From assembly GCF_009765275.1 (NCBI RefSeq), contig NZ_VOPH01000005.1, forward strand, positions 186,001-250,000: 64,000 nt of DNA. Direction: 5' to 3'. Every line of letters begins with the position of its first letter. The first letter of the stretch is position 1. The notes under the pieces are model-generated. The model was not told the origin of the DNA and ran no database searches. It saw only the letters and a program-made list of their open reading frames with translations. Positions 1-10,546 of the stretch are shown here, piece by piece. The DNA comes from Chachezhania sediminis (GTDB lineage Bacteria; Pseudomonadota; Alphaproteobacteria; Rhodobacterales; Rhodobacteraceae). Made by a program: the position numbers and the translations under genes.

Positions 1-10
1 CACCTCGTAG

Positions 11-190
11 GGTGCGTGGTTCCCCACGCACCATTGCCCGACCCTCCCGCGGGGAGGTCGCAAAGCGACCGCCCCCCACCATCAATCGGCGGGGGCGGGC
101 CGGCCTCTGCCCGGCGTACCGCCGGGCGAAACGCCGCAAGCGCACAGCAAGAGCGACATCCCGTAGCGTGCGTGGTTCCCACGCACCGCT
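11..190. repeat. Intergenic hairpin cluster downstream of folD
   Basis: This gap beyond the folD stop codon is packed with inverted repeats. A 9-bp stem at 11-19/24-32 (GGTGCGTGG, loop TTCC, CCACGCACC) recurs at 168-175/179-186 as GTGCGTGG, loop TTC, CCACGCAC, each preceded by GTAG. Between them lie stems at 43-48/52-57, 56-61/65-70, 70-76/91-97 and 109-115/121-127. No coding region is convincing. It could act as a multi-hairpin terminator for fhs-folD or be a dispersed palindromic repeat; the near-identical outer pair favours a repeat family. None of the hairpins is followed by a run of T. Confidence 0.6.
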
Positions 191-202
191 CCGTCCCCGG
201 GA

Positions 203-1105
203 TCAGGCTGTCAGCCCCTCCGGTTCCGGCAGCCCGGCGATCCGGCAGCAGGCGGTGACAGTATTCGCCAGCAGGCAGGCAATGGTCAGCGGTCCGACCC
301 CGCCCGGCACAGGCGTCATGGCCCCCGCGACCTCCTTCACCGAGTCGAAATCGACGTCGCCCACCAACCGGGTCTTCCCCTCGCCCCGTTCCGGCGCGGG
401 GATACGGTTGATGCCCACGTCGATCACCGTGGCGCCCGGCTTGATCCAGTCGCCCGGCACCATCTTCGGCCGGCCGACGGCCGCCACGACGATATCCGCG
501 CGGCGCACGACCTCGGCCAGGTCCCTGGTTCGCGAATGGGCGACGGTCACGGTACAGCTGTCCCGCAGCAAAAGCTGCGCCATTGGCTTGCCCACCAGGT
601 TCGACCGGCCGATCACCACAGCATCGAGTCCCGACAGGTCCCCCAGCCGGTCCCGAAGCAGCATCAGGCAGCCCAGCGGCGTGCACGAGATCATGGCCCG
701 CTGGCCGCTGGCCAGAAGGCCGGCATTGGTCACGCCCAGCCCGTCGACATCCTTGGCCGGATCGATCCGGGCGACGATATCGCGTTCCGACAGGTGGTCC
801 GGTACCGGGAACTGCACCAGGATCCCGTGGACCTCCGGATCGGCGTTCAGCTTGTCGATAAGGGCATAGAGCTCGGCCTCCGGCACGTCGGCCGGCAGCT
901 TGTGCTCGAAGCTGGCCATGCCGGCCTCGACGGTGGCAATGCCCTTGTTGCGGACATAGACTTGGCTGGCCGGGTCCTCGCCCACCAGCACCACGGCCAG
1001 ACCGGGCGTCAGCCCGTGGTCGCCCTGAAGCCGGCCGACCTCGCGGGCCACCTGTTCGCGGATCCGGGCCCCGAAGGCCTTGCCGTCAATGATCTCTGCA
1101 ACCAT
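203..1105 (-). CDS. folD: Bifunctional methylenetetrahydrofolate dehydrogenase/methenyltetrahydrofolate cyclohydrolase
   Basis: This cytoplasmic enzyme of one-carbon metabolism interconverts 5,10-methylene-THF and 10-formyl-THF with NADP. The protein has 300 residues, the usual family length. The catalytic Tyr50/Lys54 lie in YVRNK, the Rossmann region carries GRSNLVGKP, and the family signature PGGVGP is near the C-terminus. The ATG is preceded by GGAGAACGGGA, a good ribosome-binding site. It lies 126 bp downstream of fhs on the same strand, so formate can be activated by Fhs and processed by FolD from one transcript. The hairpin cluster at 11-190 follows it. Confidence 0.97.
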   Translation of the reverse strand: MVAEIIDGKAFGARIREQVAREVGRLQGDHGLTPGLAVVLVGEDPASQVYVRNKGIATVEAGMASFEHKLPADVPEAELYALIDKLNADPEVHGILVQFPVPDHLSERDIVARIDPAKDVDGLGVTNAGLLASGQRAMISCTPLGCLMLLRDRLGDLSGLDAVVIGRSNLVGKPMAQLLLRDSCTVTVAHSRTRDLAEVVRRADIVVAAVGRPKMVPGDWIKPGATVIDVGINRIPAPERGEGKTRLVGDVDFDSVKEVAGAMTPVPGGVGPLTIACLLANTVTACCRIAGLPEPEGLTA

Positions 1106-1231
1106 TCCCGTTCTCCATTGCTCGTCCGACCGGCCGCACCTTGCGCGACGCCGCCCCGCAGGGGCTGCGAGCGGGGCGGGCGGGGCTCGATGCCCCGGCC
1201 GGCCCGCGCCCCCTGGCGCCTGCCCTGCCGG

Positions 1232-2908
1232 TCAGAACAGACCTTCCACCTGACCGGCCGCATTCAGCCGGATCGATTCCGCAGCCGGCACCCGTGGCAG
1301 CCCCGGCATCGTCATGATCTCGCCGCAGATCGCCACCACGAATCCGGCGCCCGCGCTCAGCCGCACCTCGCGAACCGGCAACACGTGCCCTTCCGGCGCG
1401 CCGCGCAGGGTGGGATCGGCCGAGAAGGAATACTGCGTCTTCGCCATGCAGACCGGCAGCGCGCCATAGCCCTGCGCCTCCCAATCCGCAAGCTGCTTGC
1501 GGATCCTGGCATCCGCCACAACCTCGCCCGCGCGATAGATCTCGTGCGCGACGCATTCGATCTTTTCGAACAATCCCGTTTCATCCGGGTAAAGCGGTGC
1601 GAATTGCGACAGCCCCGCATCCGCGATCTGGGCCACGCGCGCCGCCAGCGCCTGCGCCCCCGCGCCGCCATCGGCCCAGTGCGTGCACAGGAAGGCCTCG
1701 GCACCCTGCCCGGCCGCGAAGGCCTTCACGGCCTCGATCTCAGCCCCGGTATCGCCACTGAAATGGTTGATCGCCACCACCACGGGCACGCCGAACTTCT
1801 TCAGGTTGGCGATGTGCCGGCCCAGGTTGGCGCAGCCCGCGGTGACCGCCGCCACATCCTCGGCCGCCAGTGCATCCTTGCCCACGCCACCATTCATCTT
1901 CAGCGCCCGGACCGTCGCCACCAGTACCACGCAATCCGGCGCCAGCCCCGCCTTGCGGCACTTGATGTTCATGAACTTCTCGGCGCCCAGATCGGCGCCG
2001 AACCCGGCTTCGGTCACCACGTAATCCGCCAGCTTCAGCGCCGTCTTCGTGGCGATGACGGAATTGCAGCCATGGGCGATGTTGGCGAAGGGCCCGCCAT
2101 GGACGAAAGCCGGGTTGTTTTCCAGCGTCTGGACAAGGTTCGGCTGCATCGCGTCCTTCAGCAGCACCGTCATCGCCCCGTCTGCCTTCAGGTCGCGCGC
2201 CGTGACCGGCTGGCGGTCGAAGGTCTGGGCCACGATGATCCGGCCCAGGCGTTCTTCCAGGTCGGTCAGGTCCGCCGCAAGGCACAGGCAGGCCATCACT
2301 TCGGACGCCACGGTAATGTCGAACCCGGCTTCCCGCGGGAAGCCGTTCGGTACGCCGCCCAGGCCCACGACCATGTCGCGCAGCGCCCGGTCGTTCATGT
2401 CCATCACCCGCCGCCAGGTCACGCGGCGGACATCGATCCCCAGCGCGTTGCCCCAGTGGATGTGATTGTCGATCATCGCCGCCAGCAGATTGTGCGCCGC
2501 CGTGATCGCGTGGAAATCGCCGGTGAAGTGAAGGTTCATGTCCTCCATCGGCACGACCTGAGCGTACCCGCCCCCGGCCGCCCCGCCCTTCATGCCGAAG
2601 CACGGGCCAAGCGAGGCTTCGCGGATACAGACCGCCGCCCGTTTCCCGATCCGGTTCAACCCGTCGCCCAGGCCGACGGTGGTCGTCGTCTTGCCTTCGC
2701 CCGCCGGCGTCGGGTTGATGGCGGTCACCAGGATCAGCTTGCCGTCCGGCCTGCCGGCCAGCCCGTCGATGAACCCCTGGCCCAGCTTGGCCTTGTCATG
2801 GCCGTAGGGAACCAGGTCGGCGGCGGGTATCCCCAGCTTTGCCCCGATCTCCTGGATCGGCTGCTTGGTCGCGTCTCGGGCAATCTCGATATCGGATCTG
2901 GTGCTCAT
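1232..2908 (-). CDS. fhs: Formate--tetrahydrofolate ligase
   Basis: The enzyme makes 10-formyl-THF from formate, ATP and THF. I place the start at the ATG at 2906-2908 ([12 protein letters not shown]), preceded by AAGGGACAGCCACCCG. The open frame extends 13 codons further upstream without a ribosome-binding site. That gives 558 residues, the usual length in proteobacteria. The nucleotide-binding loop [12 protein letters not shown] is near residue 70, and the [15 protein letters not shown] segment and the C-terminal glycine-rich end are intact. In Roseobacter-group bacteria Fhs and FolD together oxidise C1 units or supply formyl groups. The gene is followed by folD on the same strand. Confidence 0.97.
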   Translation of the reverse strand: MSTRSDIEIARDATKQPIQEIGAKLGIPAADLVPYGHDKAKLGQGFIDGLAGRPDGKLILVTAINPTPAGEGKTTTTVGLGDGLNRIGKRAAVCIREASLGPCFGMKGGAAGGGYAQVVPMEDMNLHFTGDFHAITAAHNLLAAMIDNHIHWGNALGIDVRRVTWRRVMDMNDRALRDMVVGLGGVPNGFPREAGFDITVASEVMACLCLAADLTDLEERLGRIIVAQTFDRQPVTARDLKADGAMTVLLKDAMQPNLVQTLENNPAFVHGGPFANIAHGCNSVIATKTALKLADYVVTEAGFGADLGAEKFMNIKCRKAGLAPDCVVLVATVRALKMNGGVGKDALAAEDVAAVTAGCANLGRHIANLKKFGVPVVVAINHFSGDTGAEIEAVKAFAAGQGAEAFLCTHWADGGAGAQALAARVAQIADAGLSQFAPLYPDETGLFEKIECVAHEIYRAGEVVADARIRKQLADWEAQGYGALPVCMAKTQYSFSADPTLRGAPEGHVLPVREVRLSAGAGFVVAICGEIMTMPGLPRVPAAESIRLNAAGQVEGLF

Positions 2909-3042
2909 CGGGTGGCTGTCCCTTTCGGTTGGCCCGGGACACGGCAATCGCCTGATGGTCCTGGGCAGTCCTTATCCGGTCCGGGCCGCGTCGGAACAGG
3001 CTTTTCCGACGCAATCCGGCCTTCCGGCGGCGTGGATTGTTT

Positions 3043-3639
3043 CTATTCGGAAACGGCTGTCGCCTCTCCGACCCAGGCGCGCTGCGCCGGAACATGCAGT
3101 GCGAACCGGTCCCCCAGGGCCAGAGTGCCCGGATGTTCGACCCAGGCCGTGACCCCCCGCCGCCCCATGGCCGCGGGCTTGAACTTGGGCCCATAGCCGG
3201 CATGCGCTTTTTCGACCTCGCGCCCCGGAAGGACGCAAGGTTCGTTTTCCATGTCCACGGTCAGGGTCAGGCCCGATCCGGTCTGCAGCCGGGCCGAAGG
3301 CGGGATATGGGTAAAATCGGGAATGCCGCGCACGACGACAGTGGCGCCCAGAAAGGACGGGTCCAGCCTCTCCATCCCCATGTCGGCCGCGATCGCCTCC
3401 ATCTCCTCGGCCGACAGGATGGTCAGCTGGCGGACGTTCCGGATCTGCGTGCCTTCCTTGTAAAGCTGCTTTACCCGCACGCAGGACGGCCGGAACGTGC
3501 CTTCGTGCCGTTCGCCGGCCAGGCCGTCGAAGGTCAGGTCCATCGCTTCGACCGGTTCCGCGGCAATGCCCTTTCCGGTAGGCACCTTGCCCAGCCAGAC
3601 CACCTCGGCCGTCATCCCGGTGTTGCGCAATGTCGCCAT
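3043..3639 (-). CDS. MOSC domain-containing protein
   Basis: This 198-residue protein is essentially a stand-alone MOSC domain (molybdenum cofactor sulfurase C-terminal fold), a beta-barrel that binds or carries sulfur for molybdenum cofactor or related chemistry. It shows DGLAGERHEG near residues 38-47, the RPSCVRV segment at 50-56, and the candidate conserved cysteine Cys135 in ENEPCVLPGRE. The start at 3639 follows AGGAGACGGAC. It sits 134 bp upstream of fhs and just downstream of tam on the same strand. The exact substrate is unknown; YiiM/YuaD-like detoxification or Moco roles are possible. Confidence 0.85.
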   Translation of the reverse strand: MATLRNTGMTAEVVWLGKVPTGKGIAAEPVEAMDLTFDGLAGERHEGTFRPSCVRVKQLYKEGTQIRNVRQLTILSAEEMEAIAADMGMERLDPSFLGATVVVRGIPDFTHIPPSARLQTGSGLTLTVDMENEPCVLPGREVEKAHAGYGPKFKPAAMGRRGVTAWVEHPGTLALGDRFALHVPAQRAWVGEATAVSE

Positions 3640-3663
3640 GTCCGTCTCCTGTTCCCTGCCGGG

Positions 3664-4434
3664 TCAGGCCGGCAGTTGCACCGTAAAGAACAGCCGCCGG
3701 AACGGGAACAGGACAGATCCGTCCGCCTCGCGCGGATAGATCCGCGCGGCCCTAAGGTCATAGGCCGCGATCAACTGTTCCGCCTCGTCTTCCGACAGCA
3801 CGTCCAGCACCGGCCGCGCGAAGGTGGACGAGGTGAAAAGCCGCACGGGATGCGCATCCGCCGCCGGGGGCAGGACCTGGAAATACTCCGTTTCCCACAG
3901 CGACAGGCCGCCCAGCGGCGACAGGATCCGGTGATAGTCGGCGGGTTCCAGGATCCCCGGCGCCGTCGACGGATCGAAGCGGCCGGGGAAATGTTCCGCG
4001 ACAAGATCGTGCCACAGCCGGTGCGACGGCGCGGGATTTTGATGCGGCACCTGCACGGCCAGCATGCCACCCGGCGCCACGAACCCCGCCAGCCGCGGCA
4101 GCAGCGCGGCATGGGCTGGCAGCCAGTGGAGCAGTGCGTTGGAAAAGATCAGCGCCGGCGGCGCATCCGGCATCCAGGCCGTGGCATCGCCTTGCCGAAG
4201 ATCGGCATAGGCCCCCGTCGCCCGGGCCTGTTCCAGCATCGCCGGAGAGCTGTCGATGCCCACAACGCGCCTGTCCGGGAACCGTGCCGCCAGCACCGGG
4301 CCCACGGCCCCGTTGCCGCAGCCCAGGTCGCAGATTTCACCCGGGGGAAGGTCCCCCACCTGCATCAGCAGGTCCAAGGCGGGCCGCAGGCGCAGCCCCG
4401 CGAATTGCGCATAAAGAGCAGGATTCCAGTCCAT
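3664..4434 (-). CDS. tam: Trans-aconitate 2-methyltransferase
   Basis: This SAM-dependent methyltransferase esterifies trans-aconitate, a spontaneous inhibitor formed from cis-aconitate. I start it at the ATG at 4432-4434 (MDWNPALYAQF), the canonical Tam N-terminus; the frame is open 21 codons further upstream without support. The resulting 256 residues match the E. coli enzyme length of about 252. SAM motif I is DLGCGNGAVG near residue 36, followed by the acidic loop VVGIDSS. It ends 24 bp before the MOSC gene, so co-transcription is likely. A related class I methyltransferase activity cannot be excluded. Confidence 0.88.
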   Translation of the reverse strand: MDWNPALYAQFAGLRLRPALDLLMQVGDLPPGEICDLGCGNGAVGPVLAARFPDRRVVGIDSSPAMLEQARATGAYADLRQGDATAWMPDAPPALIFSNALLHWLPAHAALLPRLAGFVAPGGMLAVQVPHQNPAPSHRLWHDLVAEHFPGRFDPSTAPGILEPADYHRILSPLGGLSLWETEYFQVLPPAADAHPVRLFTSSTFARPVLDVLSEDEAEQLIAAYDLRAARIYPREADGSVLFPFRRLFFTVQLPA

Positions 4435-4554
4435 CCGCCAACCTTTCGATCCGAGTCGCGCGCGAACGGTATACGACGGCATACAGAAATATGTCACGCG
4501 GAATCGAAAAGGCCGGGCATTGGCCCGGCCTTCCTGTTTTCCACCCTTGGGTCC

Positions 4555-6471
4555 TCAGACGCTGGGTTCAGGTTCCATCCCGCCGCTGGGCGGGGCCTTG
4601 GGCTTGGTCTTGGGGATCGACGTGATCGAGGACGTGTCGTCATTGCCCGAGGCACTGCCACCTTCGCCATCGCCCGTCTGGGGCGGCTGGCCGTCGATCA
4701 CACGCTGGATCTCCTCGCCGGTCAGGGTCTCGTATTCCAGAAGGCCCTGTGCCAGCCGTTCCCATTCCGCCTTGCGGTCGGTCAGGATCTGGAAGGCACG
4801 TTCATAGCCGCTCTGGATAAGGCGTTTCACCTCTTCCTCGATCAGTTCCTTCGTGTGGGCCGAAACCGAGAAGCCGCCGGTATTGCCCTGATAGCCTTCA
4901 TGCGCCTCGGCATAGTCGATGTTGCCGACCTTGTCGGACATGCCCCAGCGCATCACCATCGCGCGGGCCAGACCCGAAGCCTGCTGGATATCGCCCGCAG
5001 GACCGTTCGACACGGCACCTTCACCGTACTTGATGATCTCGGCGGCCTTGCCGGCCATGGTCATCGCCAGCTTCTGTTCGCATTCCGACTTGTGCCAGTT
5101 CAGGCGGTCAATTTCCGGCAGCGAGACGACCATGCCCAGCGCACCGCCGCGCGGGATGATCGTGGCCTTGTAGACCGGATCGCATTCCGGAAGGGTCAGA
5201 CCCACGACGGCGTGGCCGGCCTCGTGATAGGCGGTCTTTTCCTTCTGCTCGGGCGTCAGGACCATGGACCGGCGCTCGGCCCCCATAATGACCTTGTCCT
5301 TCGCGTTCTCGAAATCTTCCATCGTGACGAAACGCCGGCCCACGCGGGCGGCCATCAGCGCCGCCTCGTTCACCAGGTTCGCCAGATCGGCGCCCGAGAA
5401 GCCGGGCGAGCCGCGAGCGATGATGCGCAGGTCGACGTCGGGGCCCAGCGGGGTCTTGCGCGCGTGTACGTTCAGGATCTTCTCGCGGCCCTTGATGTCG
5501 GGGTTGCCCACGGTGACCTGGCGGTCGAAACGGCCGGGACGCAGCAGCGCCGGGTCCAGCACGTCCTTCCGGTTGGTCGCGGCCAGGATGATGACGCCTT
5601 CATTTGCCTCGAACCCGTCCATTTCCACCAGAAGCTGGTTCAGCGTCTGTTCGCGTTCGTCATTGCCGCCGCCGTAACCGGCACCACGATGGCGACCGAC
5701 GGCATCGATTTCGTCGATGAAGACGATACAGGGCGCGTTCTTCTTCGCCTGTTCGAACATGTCGCGCACCCGGGACGCGCCGACACCGACGAACATTTCC
5801 ACGAAATCCGAGCCGGAGATGGTGAAGAAGGGCACGCCAGCCTCGCCCGCAATGGCACGGGCCAAGAGCGTCTTACCGGTGCCCGGAGGGCCGACCAGCA
5901 GCGCGCCTTTCGGGATCTTGCCGCCAAGGCGGCTGAATTTCTGCGGATTGCGCAGGAATTCCACGATCTCTTCCAGTTCTTCCTTGGCCTCGTCGATACC
6001 TGCGACATCGTCGAAGGTCACGCGGCCCTGCTTTTCGGTCAAGAGCTTGGCGCGGGACTTGCCAAAGCCCATGGCCCCGCCCTTACCGCCGCCCTGCATG
6101 CGGTTCATGAAGAAGATCCACACGCCAATCAGCAGAAGCACCGGCAGAAGCGTGATCAGGAAGGACTGGAAGCCCGACTGCTGCTGCTTCACCGCCTGCA
6201 CGGGAATGTTGTTCTGGATCAGCAGATCCGTGATCGCGGCGTCCTGCGGCTTGATCGTGACATAGTCCTGTCCGTCAGAGCCACGGAATCGGACCTGTTC
6301 GCCGTCCAGCGTGACCTTGCTGACTTCGTGTTTCTCGACCCGTTGGACGAATTCCGAATAGGGCATCTCGCGGCTTTGCAGCGATCCGCCGGAGCCTCCG
6401 AAAATATTGAAAAGCGCAAGGATCAGCAGGAACAGCACGACCCAGAAGGCGATGTTGCGCGCATTGTTCAA
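4555..6471 (-). CDS. ftsH: ATP-dependent zinc metalloprotease FtsH
   Basis: This membrane-anchored AAA+ protease degrades misassembled membrane proteins and regulatory substrates. The 638 residues show transmembrane helices at about 8-25 and 103-121 flanking a periplasmic domain, Walker A GPPGTGKT at 194-201, Walker B FIDEID at 251-256, the second region of homology ending RPGRFDR near 311-317, and the zinc site HEAGH at 416-420. All key residues are present. It is the last gene of the tol-pal-tilS run; tilS followed by ftsH is a widespread order. A strong hairpin lies in the 79-bp tilS-ftsH gap, 25 bp before the start codon. Confidence 0.98.
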   Translation of the reverse strand: MNNARNIAFWVVLFLLILALFNIFGGSGGSLQSREMPYSEFVQRVEKHEVSKVTLDGEQVRFRGSDGQDYVTIKPQDAAITDLLIQNNIPVQAVKQQQSGFQSFLITLLPVLLLIGVWIFFMNRMQGGGKGGAMGFGKSRAKLLTEKQGRVTFDDVAGIDEAKEELEEIVEFLRNPQKFSRLGGKIPKGALLVGPPGTGKTLLARAIAGEAGVPFFTISGSDFVEMFVGVGASRVRDMFEQAKKNAPCIVFIDEIDAVGRHRGAGYGGGNDEREQTLNQLLVEMDGFEANEGVIILAATNRKDVLDPALLRPGRFDRQVTVGNPDIKGREKILNVHARKTPLGPDVDLRIIARGSPGFSGADLANLVNEAALMAARVGRRFVTMEDFENAKDKVIMGAERRSMVLTPEQKEKTAYHEAGHAVVGLTLPECDPVYKATIIPRGGALGMVVSLPEIDRLNWHKSECEQKLAMTMAGKAAEIIKYGEGAVSNGPAGDIQQASGLARAMVMRWGMSDKVGNIDYAEAHEGYQGNTGGFSVSAHTKELIEEEVKRLIQSGYERAFQILTDRKAEWERLAQGLLEYETLTGEEIQRVIDGQPPQTGDGEGGSASGNDDTSSITSIPKTKPKAPPSGGMEPEPSV

Positions 6472-6496
6472 GGATGTTCTCCCGACATACTGGGCA

Positions 6497-6514
6497 GGGG
6501 CCGCAAGCGGCCCC
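6497..6514 (-). terminator. Hairpin between tilS and ftsH
   Basis: The sequence GGGGCCGC-AA-GCGGCCCC is a perfect 8-bp stem with a 2-base loop, about 35 bp after the tilS stop and 25 bp before the ftsH start on the minus strand. There is no T run, so it is either a weak terminator that lowers ftsH readthrough or a 5' leader structure protecting ftsH mRNA. Confidence 0.5.
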
Positions 6515-6550
6515 GGGGTTGCACATAAGATAGAGATGCTGCCGTCAGGT

Positions 6551-7816
6551 TCAATGCGATAATGGGAAGGAAGAGAACGGTCCTCGCCCTTCGGAGGTCA
6601 GGACATGGCGTCCGGGCAGGCCCGCAAGCGGCGCCGACAGCACTTTACCGCCCAGCCACAGCGCCGGCGAGGCCATCAGCGCCTCGCGCGGGCGGCGGGT
6701 GTCGCGCCAGGTCTTGACCTGGCGAAGCCCTTCCGGACCAAGGACCTGCACCCGGGCGCCGGGCACGACCGGCCCCTCGAATATCCATCGCCCATCCCAG
6801 AGCGCCCCGGCCTCTGTGTCAAGGCCCGCGACCGCCTTCAGTTCACGGCAGAGCCGCGCCCGGTCGCCTTCCGGCAACAGCAGACATCCGCCGAGCGTCA
6901 TGCGCTCCCCGGCCTTCACTGCCTCTGCCAGTTCGGCCAGCGGCGCGCGGCGGGGCGGATAGCCGGGTCCCGCGATCCAGGCCAGCGCCGCAGCCAGAAG
7001 CCTGCGGGCGATCTCTTCCGGCAGGTCGGCTAGGGCCCGGCGGCCAAAGATCAGATCGCCCCCGTCCACTGTGACAACGGCGTGCGCGGCCTGACGGGCC
7101 GCCCAGTCCAGCGCCTGCTTCGCCCGGGCCATGTTGGCCGCAACCTCGGACAGCGCCAGCGCGTCGACCCCCAGGGACGCAAGATCCGGCAGGGCCTGAC
7201 GCGCGCGCACCCGGGCAAAGCGGCTGTCGTCATTGCTGGGATCCTCGCACCACCCGATTCCGGCCCGGCGCAGATGGTCCCTCAGTTCGGTGCGGGTGAA
7301 GGTCAGAAGCGGCCGGATCAGCAGGACCCCCCCCACCTCCCGGGTCGCGGCCATGGCGGCCAGCCCGTCGACGCCGGATGCACGGCCCAGTCGCATCAGC
7401 ACCGTTTCCGCCTGATCGTCCATCGTATGGCCCAGCGCCAGTTCCGGCAGGTCGTGCACATGCGCCCAGCGCGTCAGCAGCCGATAGCGTGCCTGCCGCG
7501 CCGCGCCCTGCAGGTTGCCGCTGGCCGTTCCGCCGTTCCAGTGCAGCATATCGTGCTCCACGCCCAGCTTGCGGGCCAGGGCGGCGACATGCGCCGCCTC
7601 GGCCGCGGCTTCGGGCCTAAGCCCGTGATCGACCGTCGCGGCGCGCAGGCGCACATCGGTGCCGTCCAACGCCCGGACCAGAAGATGCAGAAGCGCCAGC
7701 GAATCCCCCCCGCCCGAGACCGCAACGCCGATGGCGGGCGGCAGGGGCAGACCAAGGGCGGCCCGCAGACGGTCGACCGGATCGCCCCGGTCGCCCGCTT
7801 GGCCGGTCACTGGCAC
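6551..7816 (-). CDS. tilS: tRNA(Ile)-lysidine synthase
   Basis: TilS converts C34 of the CAU-anticodon tRNA-Ile to lysidine using ATP and lysine, so that it reads AUA instead of AUG. The 421-residue protein has the N-type PP-loop SGGGDS at about 34-39 and the usual TilS N-terminal domain; the C-terminal part is less conserved. The start is GTG (7814-7816) and overlaps the end of cpoB by 10 bp, which suggests translational coupling. The cpoB-tilS-ftsH order after pal is standard in alphaproteobacteria. Confidence 0.95.
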   Translation of the reverse strand: MPVTGQAGDRGDPVDRLRAALGLPLPPAIGVAVSGGGDSLALLHLLVRALDGTDVRLRAATVDHGLRPEAAAEAAHVAALARKLGVEHDMLHWNGGTASGNLQGAARQARYRLLTRWAHVHDLPELALGHTMDDQAETVLMRLGRASGVDGLAAMAATREVGGVLLIRPLLTFTRTELRDHLRRAGIGWCEDPSNDDSRFARVRARQALPDLASLGVDALALSEVAANMARAKQALDWAARQAAHAVVTVDGGDLIFGRRALADLPEEIARRLLAAALAWIAGPGYPPRRAPLAELAEAVKAGERMTLGGCLLLPEGDRARLCRELKAVAGLDTEAGALWDGRWIFEGPVVPGARVQVLGPEGLRQVKTWRDTRRPREALMASPALWLGGKVLSAPLAGLPGRHVLTSEGRGPFSSFPLSH

Positions 7817-8637
7817 TGAAGGCGGGACATCTCGGCCTGGGCCCGGGACACGGCCGCCGCGTTCGGGAACCGTGCCGCGACCTCGCCCAGCGTGATGCAG
7901 GCCTGGTCCCGCTGTCCCAGCTGGCCCAGCGCCGTGCCCAGATTGACCAGCGCGTCAGGCGCCTGCGTGCCCTGCGGGTCGGCGGTGAAGGCGGCCAGAT
8001 AGGCCCGCGCGGCCTCGCGCGTGTTGCCGGTGGCTTCCAGCGCCTGACCGCGCCGCATGTCGGCCTCGACCGCCAGCGGGCTGCCGGGGTAGGTCTCGTT
8101 GAAGCGCTGAAAGCGGTCGGCGGCGTCCTGGTAATCGCCTTTGGTCGCAGCCTCGACCGCGGCATCGAAATCGGCCTGTTCGCCCACCGCCAGCGCCGCG
8201 CCCGACCCGCCGCCCTGCGGTTCTGGCGCCACGGGCACCATGGGCGCGGGCGTCGATGTGCCCCCGCCAAGGGTCGGCGTCTGGCCGATCTGGCCCAGAT
8301 CCCCGCCTTCCAGTTCCACCAGACGGAACTCCAGGTCGCCCAGACGGTTGGTGCCGTCGGCCACGATCTGCTGGATGCGGTGATCCAGCTCTTCCGTCTT
8401 CGAGGTCAGGCGCGTCAGTTCCGTCTCGATGGCGTCGACGCGGCCCTGGATGCTGGTGCCGGAAATGCCGGCCGCGGGGCCTGTCGTCGACAACTCCCGC
8501 TGAAGCTTCTTCAGTTCGGTGTTCAGAACGGTCAGTTCCTGGCGAATGTCAGCAAGGGTCTGGGCCCGGTCCTGCGCCAGCGCGGGGCCGGCGCACAGGG
8601 CCGCCACCAGAAAAACGACTTTGAAGGTCCCGCGCAT
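7807..8637 (-). CDS. cpoB: Tol-Pal system protein, cell division coordinator CpoB (YbgF)
   Basis: This periplasmic protein links Tol-Pal action to peptidoglycan synthesis in enteric bacteria. The 276 residues begin with a signal peptide cleaved after PALA (about residue 21). An N-terminal coiled coil follows, rich in Leu/Glu/Gln heptads (about 25-110), then a Gly/Pro/Thr linker and C-terminal tetratricopeptide repeats (about 155-276). It ends inside the tilS start region and begins 6 bp after pal, so it belongs to the tol-pal operon. Confidence 0.93.
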   Translation of the reverse strand: MRGTFKVVFLVAALCAGPALAQDRAQTLADIRQELTVLNTELKKLQRELSTTGPAAGISGTSIQGRVDAIETELTRLTSKTEELDHRIQQIVADGTNRLGDLEFRLVELEGGDLGQIGQTPTLGGGTSTPAPMVPVAPEPQGGGSGAALAVGEQADFDAAVEAATKGDYQDAADRFQRFNETYPGSPLAVEADMRRGQALEATGNTREAARAYLAAFTADPQGTQAPDALVNLGTALGQLGQRDQACITLGEVAARFPNAAAVSRAQAEMSRLQCQ

Positions 8638-8643
8638 CGCCGC

Positions 8644-9144
8644 TTACCCCGACAGGCCGCCCGCCAGCACGGTCACCGCGCGGCGGTTCTGGGCATAGCA
8701 GCTTTCGGCGCTGCAGATCTCGATCGGGCGTTCCTTGCCGTAGCTGACCGTGGTCAGGCGGCTGCCCGCCACGCCGCGCGAAATCAGGTAATCCCGCACC
8801 TCGTTCGCGCGGCGCGCGCCCAGGGCCAGGTTGTATTCGCGCGTGCCCTGTTCGTCGGCATGGCCTTCGATGGTCGCCGCGTACTGGGGATTGTTGCCCA
8901 GCCATTGCGCCTGCGCGTTCAGCGTCTGCTTGGCGGCGTCGGTCAGGCTGGACTGGTCGATCACGAACAGGACCCGGTCACCGACCGCCTGCTGGAAATA
9001 GGCCGGCGTGGTCGGGTTCGGCAGCCCTGCCGCCCCGCCCACCTGCGTGCCACCGATATCGGTATTGTTGAAGGTGTTCGTCTTGCTGCAGGCCGCAACC
9101 GCAAGAAGGGCGGCGGTCAGGACGGCAATGCGGAGAGGGGTCAT
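8644..9144 (-). CDS. pal: Peptidoglycan-associated lipoprotein Pal
   Basis: Pal anchors the outer membrane to peptidoglycan and is the target of TolB. I start it at the ATG at 9142-9144 (MTPLRIAVLTAALL), preceded by GAGGCACCTTGC; the frame is open further upstream without support. The 166-residue product has a lipoprotein signal ending LLAVAAC, so Cys19 becomes lipidated, and a C-terminal OmpA-like domain with IEGHADEQGTREYNLALGA, the meso-DAP-binding segment. It sits between tolB (70 bp gap) and cpoB (6 bp gap). Confidence 0.97.
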   Translation of the reverse strand: MTPLRIAVLTAALLAVAACSKTNTFNNTDIGGTQVGGAAGLPNPTTPAYFQQAVGDRVLFVIDQSSLTDAAKQTLNAQAQWLGNNPQYAATIEGHADEQGTREYNLALGARRANEVRDYLISRGVAGSRLTTVSYGKERPIEICSAESCYAQNRRAVTVLAGGLSG

Positions 9145-9214
9145 GCAAGGTGCCTCGTGTCGGACTTTTGGCCGGATCCTAGCACAGGGCCCGGAAGGTG
9201 TGAACGTGCCGCGA

Positions 9215-10546
9215 TCACGGCTGGAGCGGCGACCAGGACGCATCCGACGCGCCGTCGGGCGTGGGCACGGCCCGCAGGTTCCGGCCGCTGACGTCGATGG
9301 TGTAAAGCTTGGACTGGCCGCCCTCGCCCCTTGTCTCGCGGGTGAACATGATCACCCGCCCATTGGGGGCCCAGGTCGGACCTTCGTCCAGGAACGATGC
9401 CGTGAGCAGCCGTTCGTTCGAGCCGTCCGGGGCCATCACGCCGATGTGGAAGCGCCCGCCCGCCTGCTTGGTAAAGGCGATCAGGTCGCCGCGCGGCGAC
9501 CAGACCGGCGTGGCATAGCGGCCCTCGCCGAAGCTGATCCGCTGCGCCTCGCCCCCGTTCGCGCCCATGACATAGATCTGCTGCGTGCCCGACCGGTCGC
9601 TTTCGAAGACGATCCGGCTGCCATCGGGGGAAAAGCTGGGCGATGTTTCGATCGACGGCCCGCTGGTCAGCCGCCGCAACGCGCCGCTGGCCACGTCCAT
9701 GATGTAGATGTCGGTATTGCCGCCTTCGGCCAGCGAGAACACGACCGACCGACCGTCGGGCGAGAAGCGGGGCGAAAAGCTCATCGTGCCGGGCTTCTGT
9801 TCCAGCACGCGCTTGCGAACCTGACCCACGTCCAGCACGTTGATCCGCGGCACGCCGCTGTCATAGCTGGTATAGAGGATCTGCTGCCCGGTGGGCGAAA
9901 AGCGCGGGTTCAGGACTATGGTGGAGCTGTCGGTCAGGTACTGCACGTTCTGGCCGTCGTAATCCATGATCGCCAGCCGCTTGCGCCGGTCGGCCTTGGG
10001 CCCGCTTTCCGACACGAAGGCCACGCGGCTGTCGAAATAGCCGCTTTCCCCGGTGATCCGGCTGTAGACCGCATCGGCCACCTTGTGCGCCACGCGCCGC
10101 CAGCCATCGGTCGTCGACACGAATTGCAGGCCGGTGCCCAGTTCGGACCCGGCGAAGACGTCGTAGATGCGGAACTGCACCGTCAGGCGGCTGCCCGACA
10201 CGGCAACCGATCCCGTCACCAGCGCCTGCGCGTTCACCGCCTTCCAGTCGCCATAGCGGACGGGTGCGGAAAAATCCGTGACCGGGCTGATATGGGCGCT
10301 GGCCGGGATTTCCCGGAAAAGCCCCGTCCCCGTCAGGTCCCCCGCCACCACGCTGGCGATGTTGGTCGCAAAGGTGGACGCGGCCGAACTTGTCGGCACG
10401 AAAGCGGGCACCGCGATGGGCATCGGCTCGATCACGCCTTCGGTGATCTCCAGCCGCAGGGGCTGTGCCGCCGCTGGCAGCGTCGCCGCGGCGACGCCCG
10501 CGAATGCGGCCAGTGCCGCCATGATACCCGCAAAACCCACCTTCAT
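9215..10546 (-). CDS. tolB: Tol-Pal system beta-propeller protein TolB
   Basis: TolB is the periplasmic link between the TolQRA inner-membrane motor and Pal. The 443 residues start with a signal peptide cleaved after PAAA (about residue 27). An N-terminal alpha/beta domain follows (about 30-170), and then a beta-propeller with repeated SPDG/SPTG and RLT blades (about 175-440). The ATG overlaps the tolA stop as ATGA at 10543-10546, indicating coupled translation. Confidence 0.97.
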   Translation of the reverse strand: MKVGFAGIMAALAAFAGVAAATLPAAAQPLRLEITEGVIEPMPIAVPAFVPTSSAASTFATNIASVVAGDLTGTGLFREIPASAHISPVTDFSAPVRYGDWKAVNAQALVTGSVAVSGSRLTVQFRIYDVFAGSELGTGLQFVSTTDGWRRVAHKVADAVYSRITGESGYFDSRVAFVSESGPKADRRKRLAIMDYDGQNVQYLTDSSTIVLNPRFSPTGQQILYTSYDSGVPRINVLDVGQVRKRVLEQKPGTMSFSPRFSPDGRSVVFSLAEGGNTDIYIMDVASGALRRLTSGPSIETSPSFSPDGSRIVFESDRSGTQQIYVMGANGGEAQRISFGEGRYATPVWSPRGDLIAFTKQAGGRFHIGVMAPDGSNERLLTASFLDEGPTWAPNGRVIMFTRETRGEGGQSKLYTIDVSGRNLRAVPTPDGASDASWSPLQP

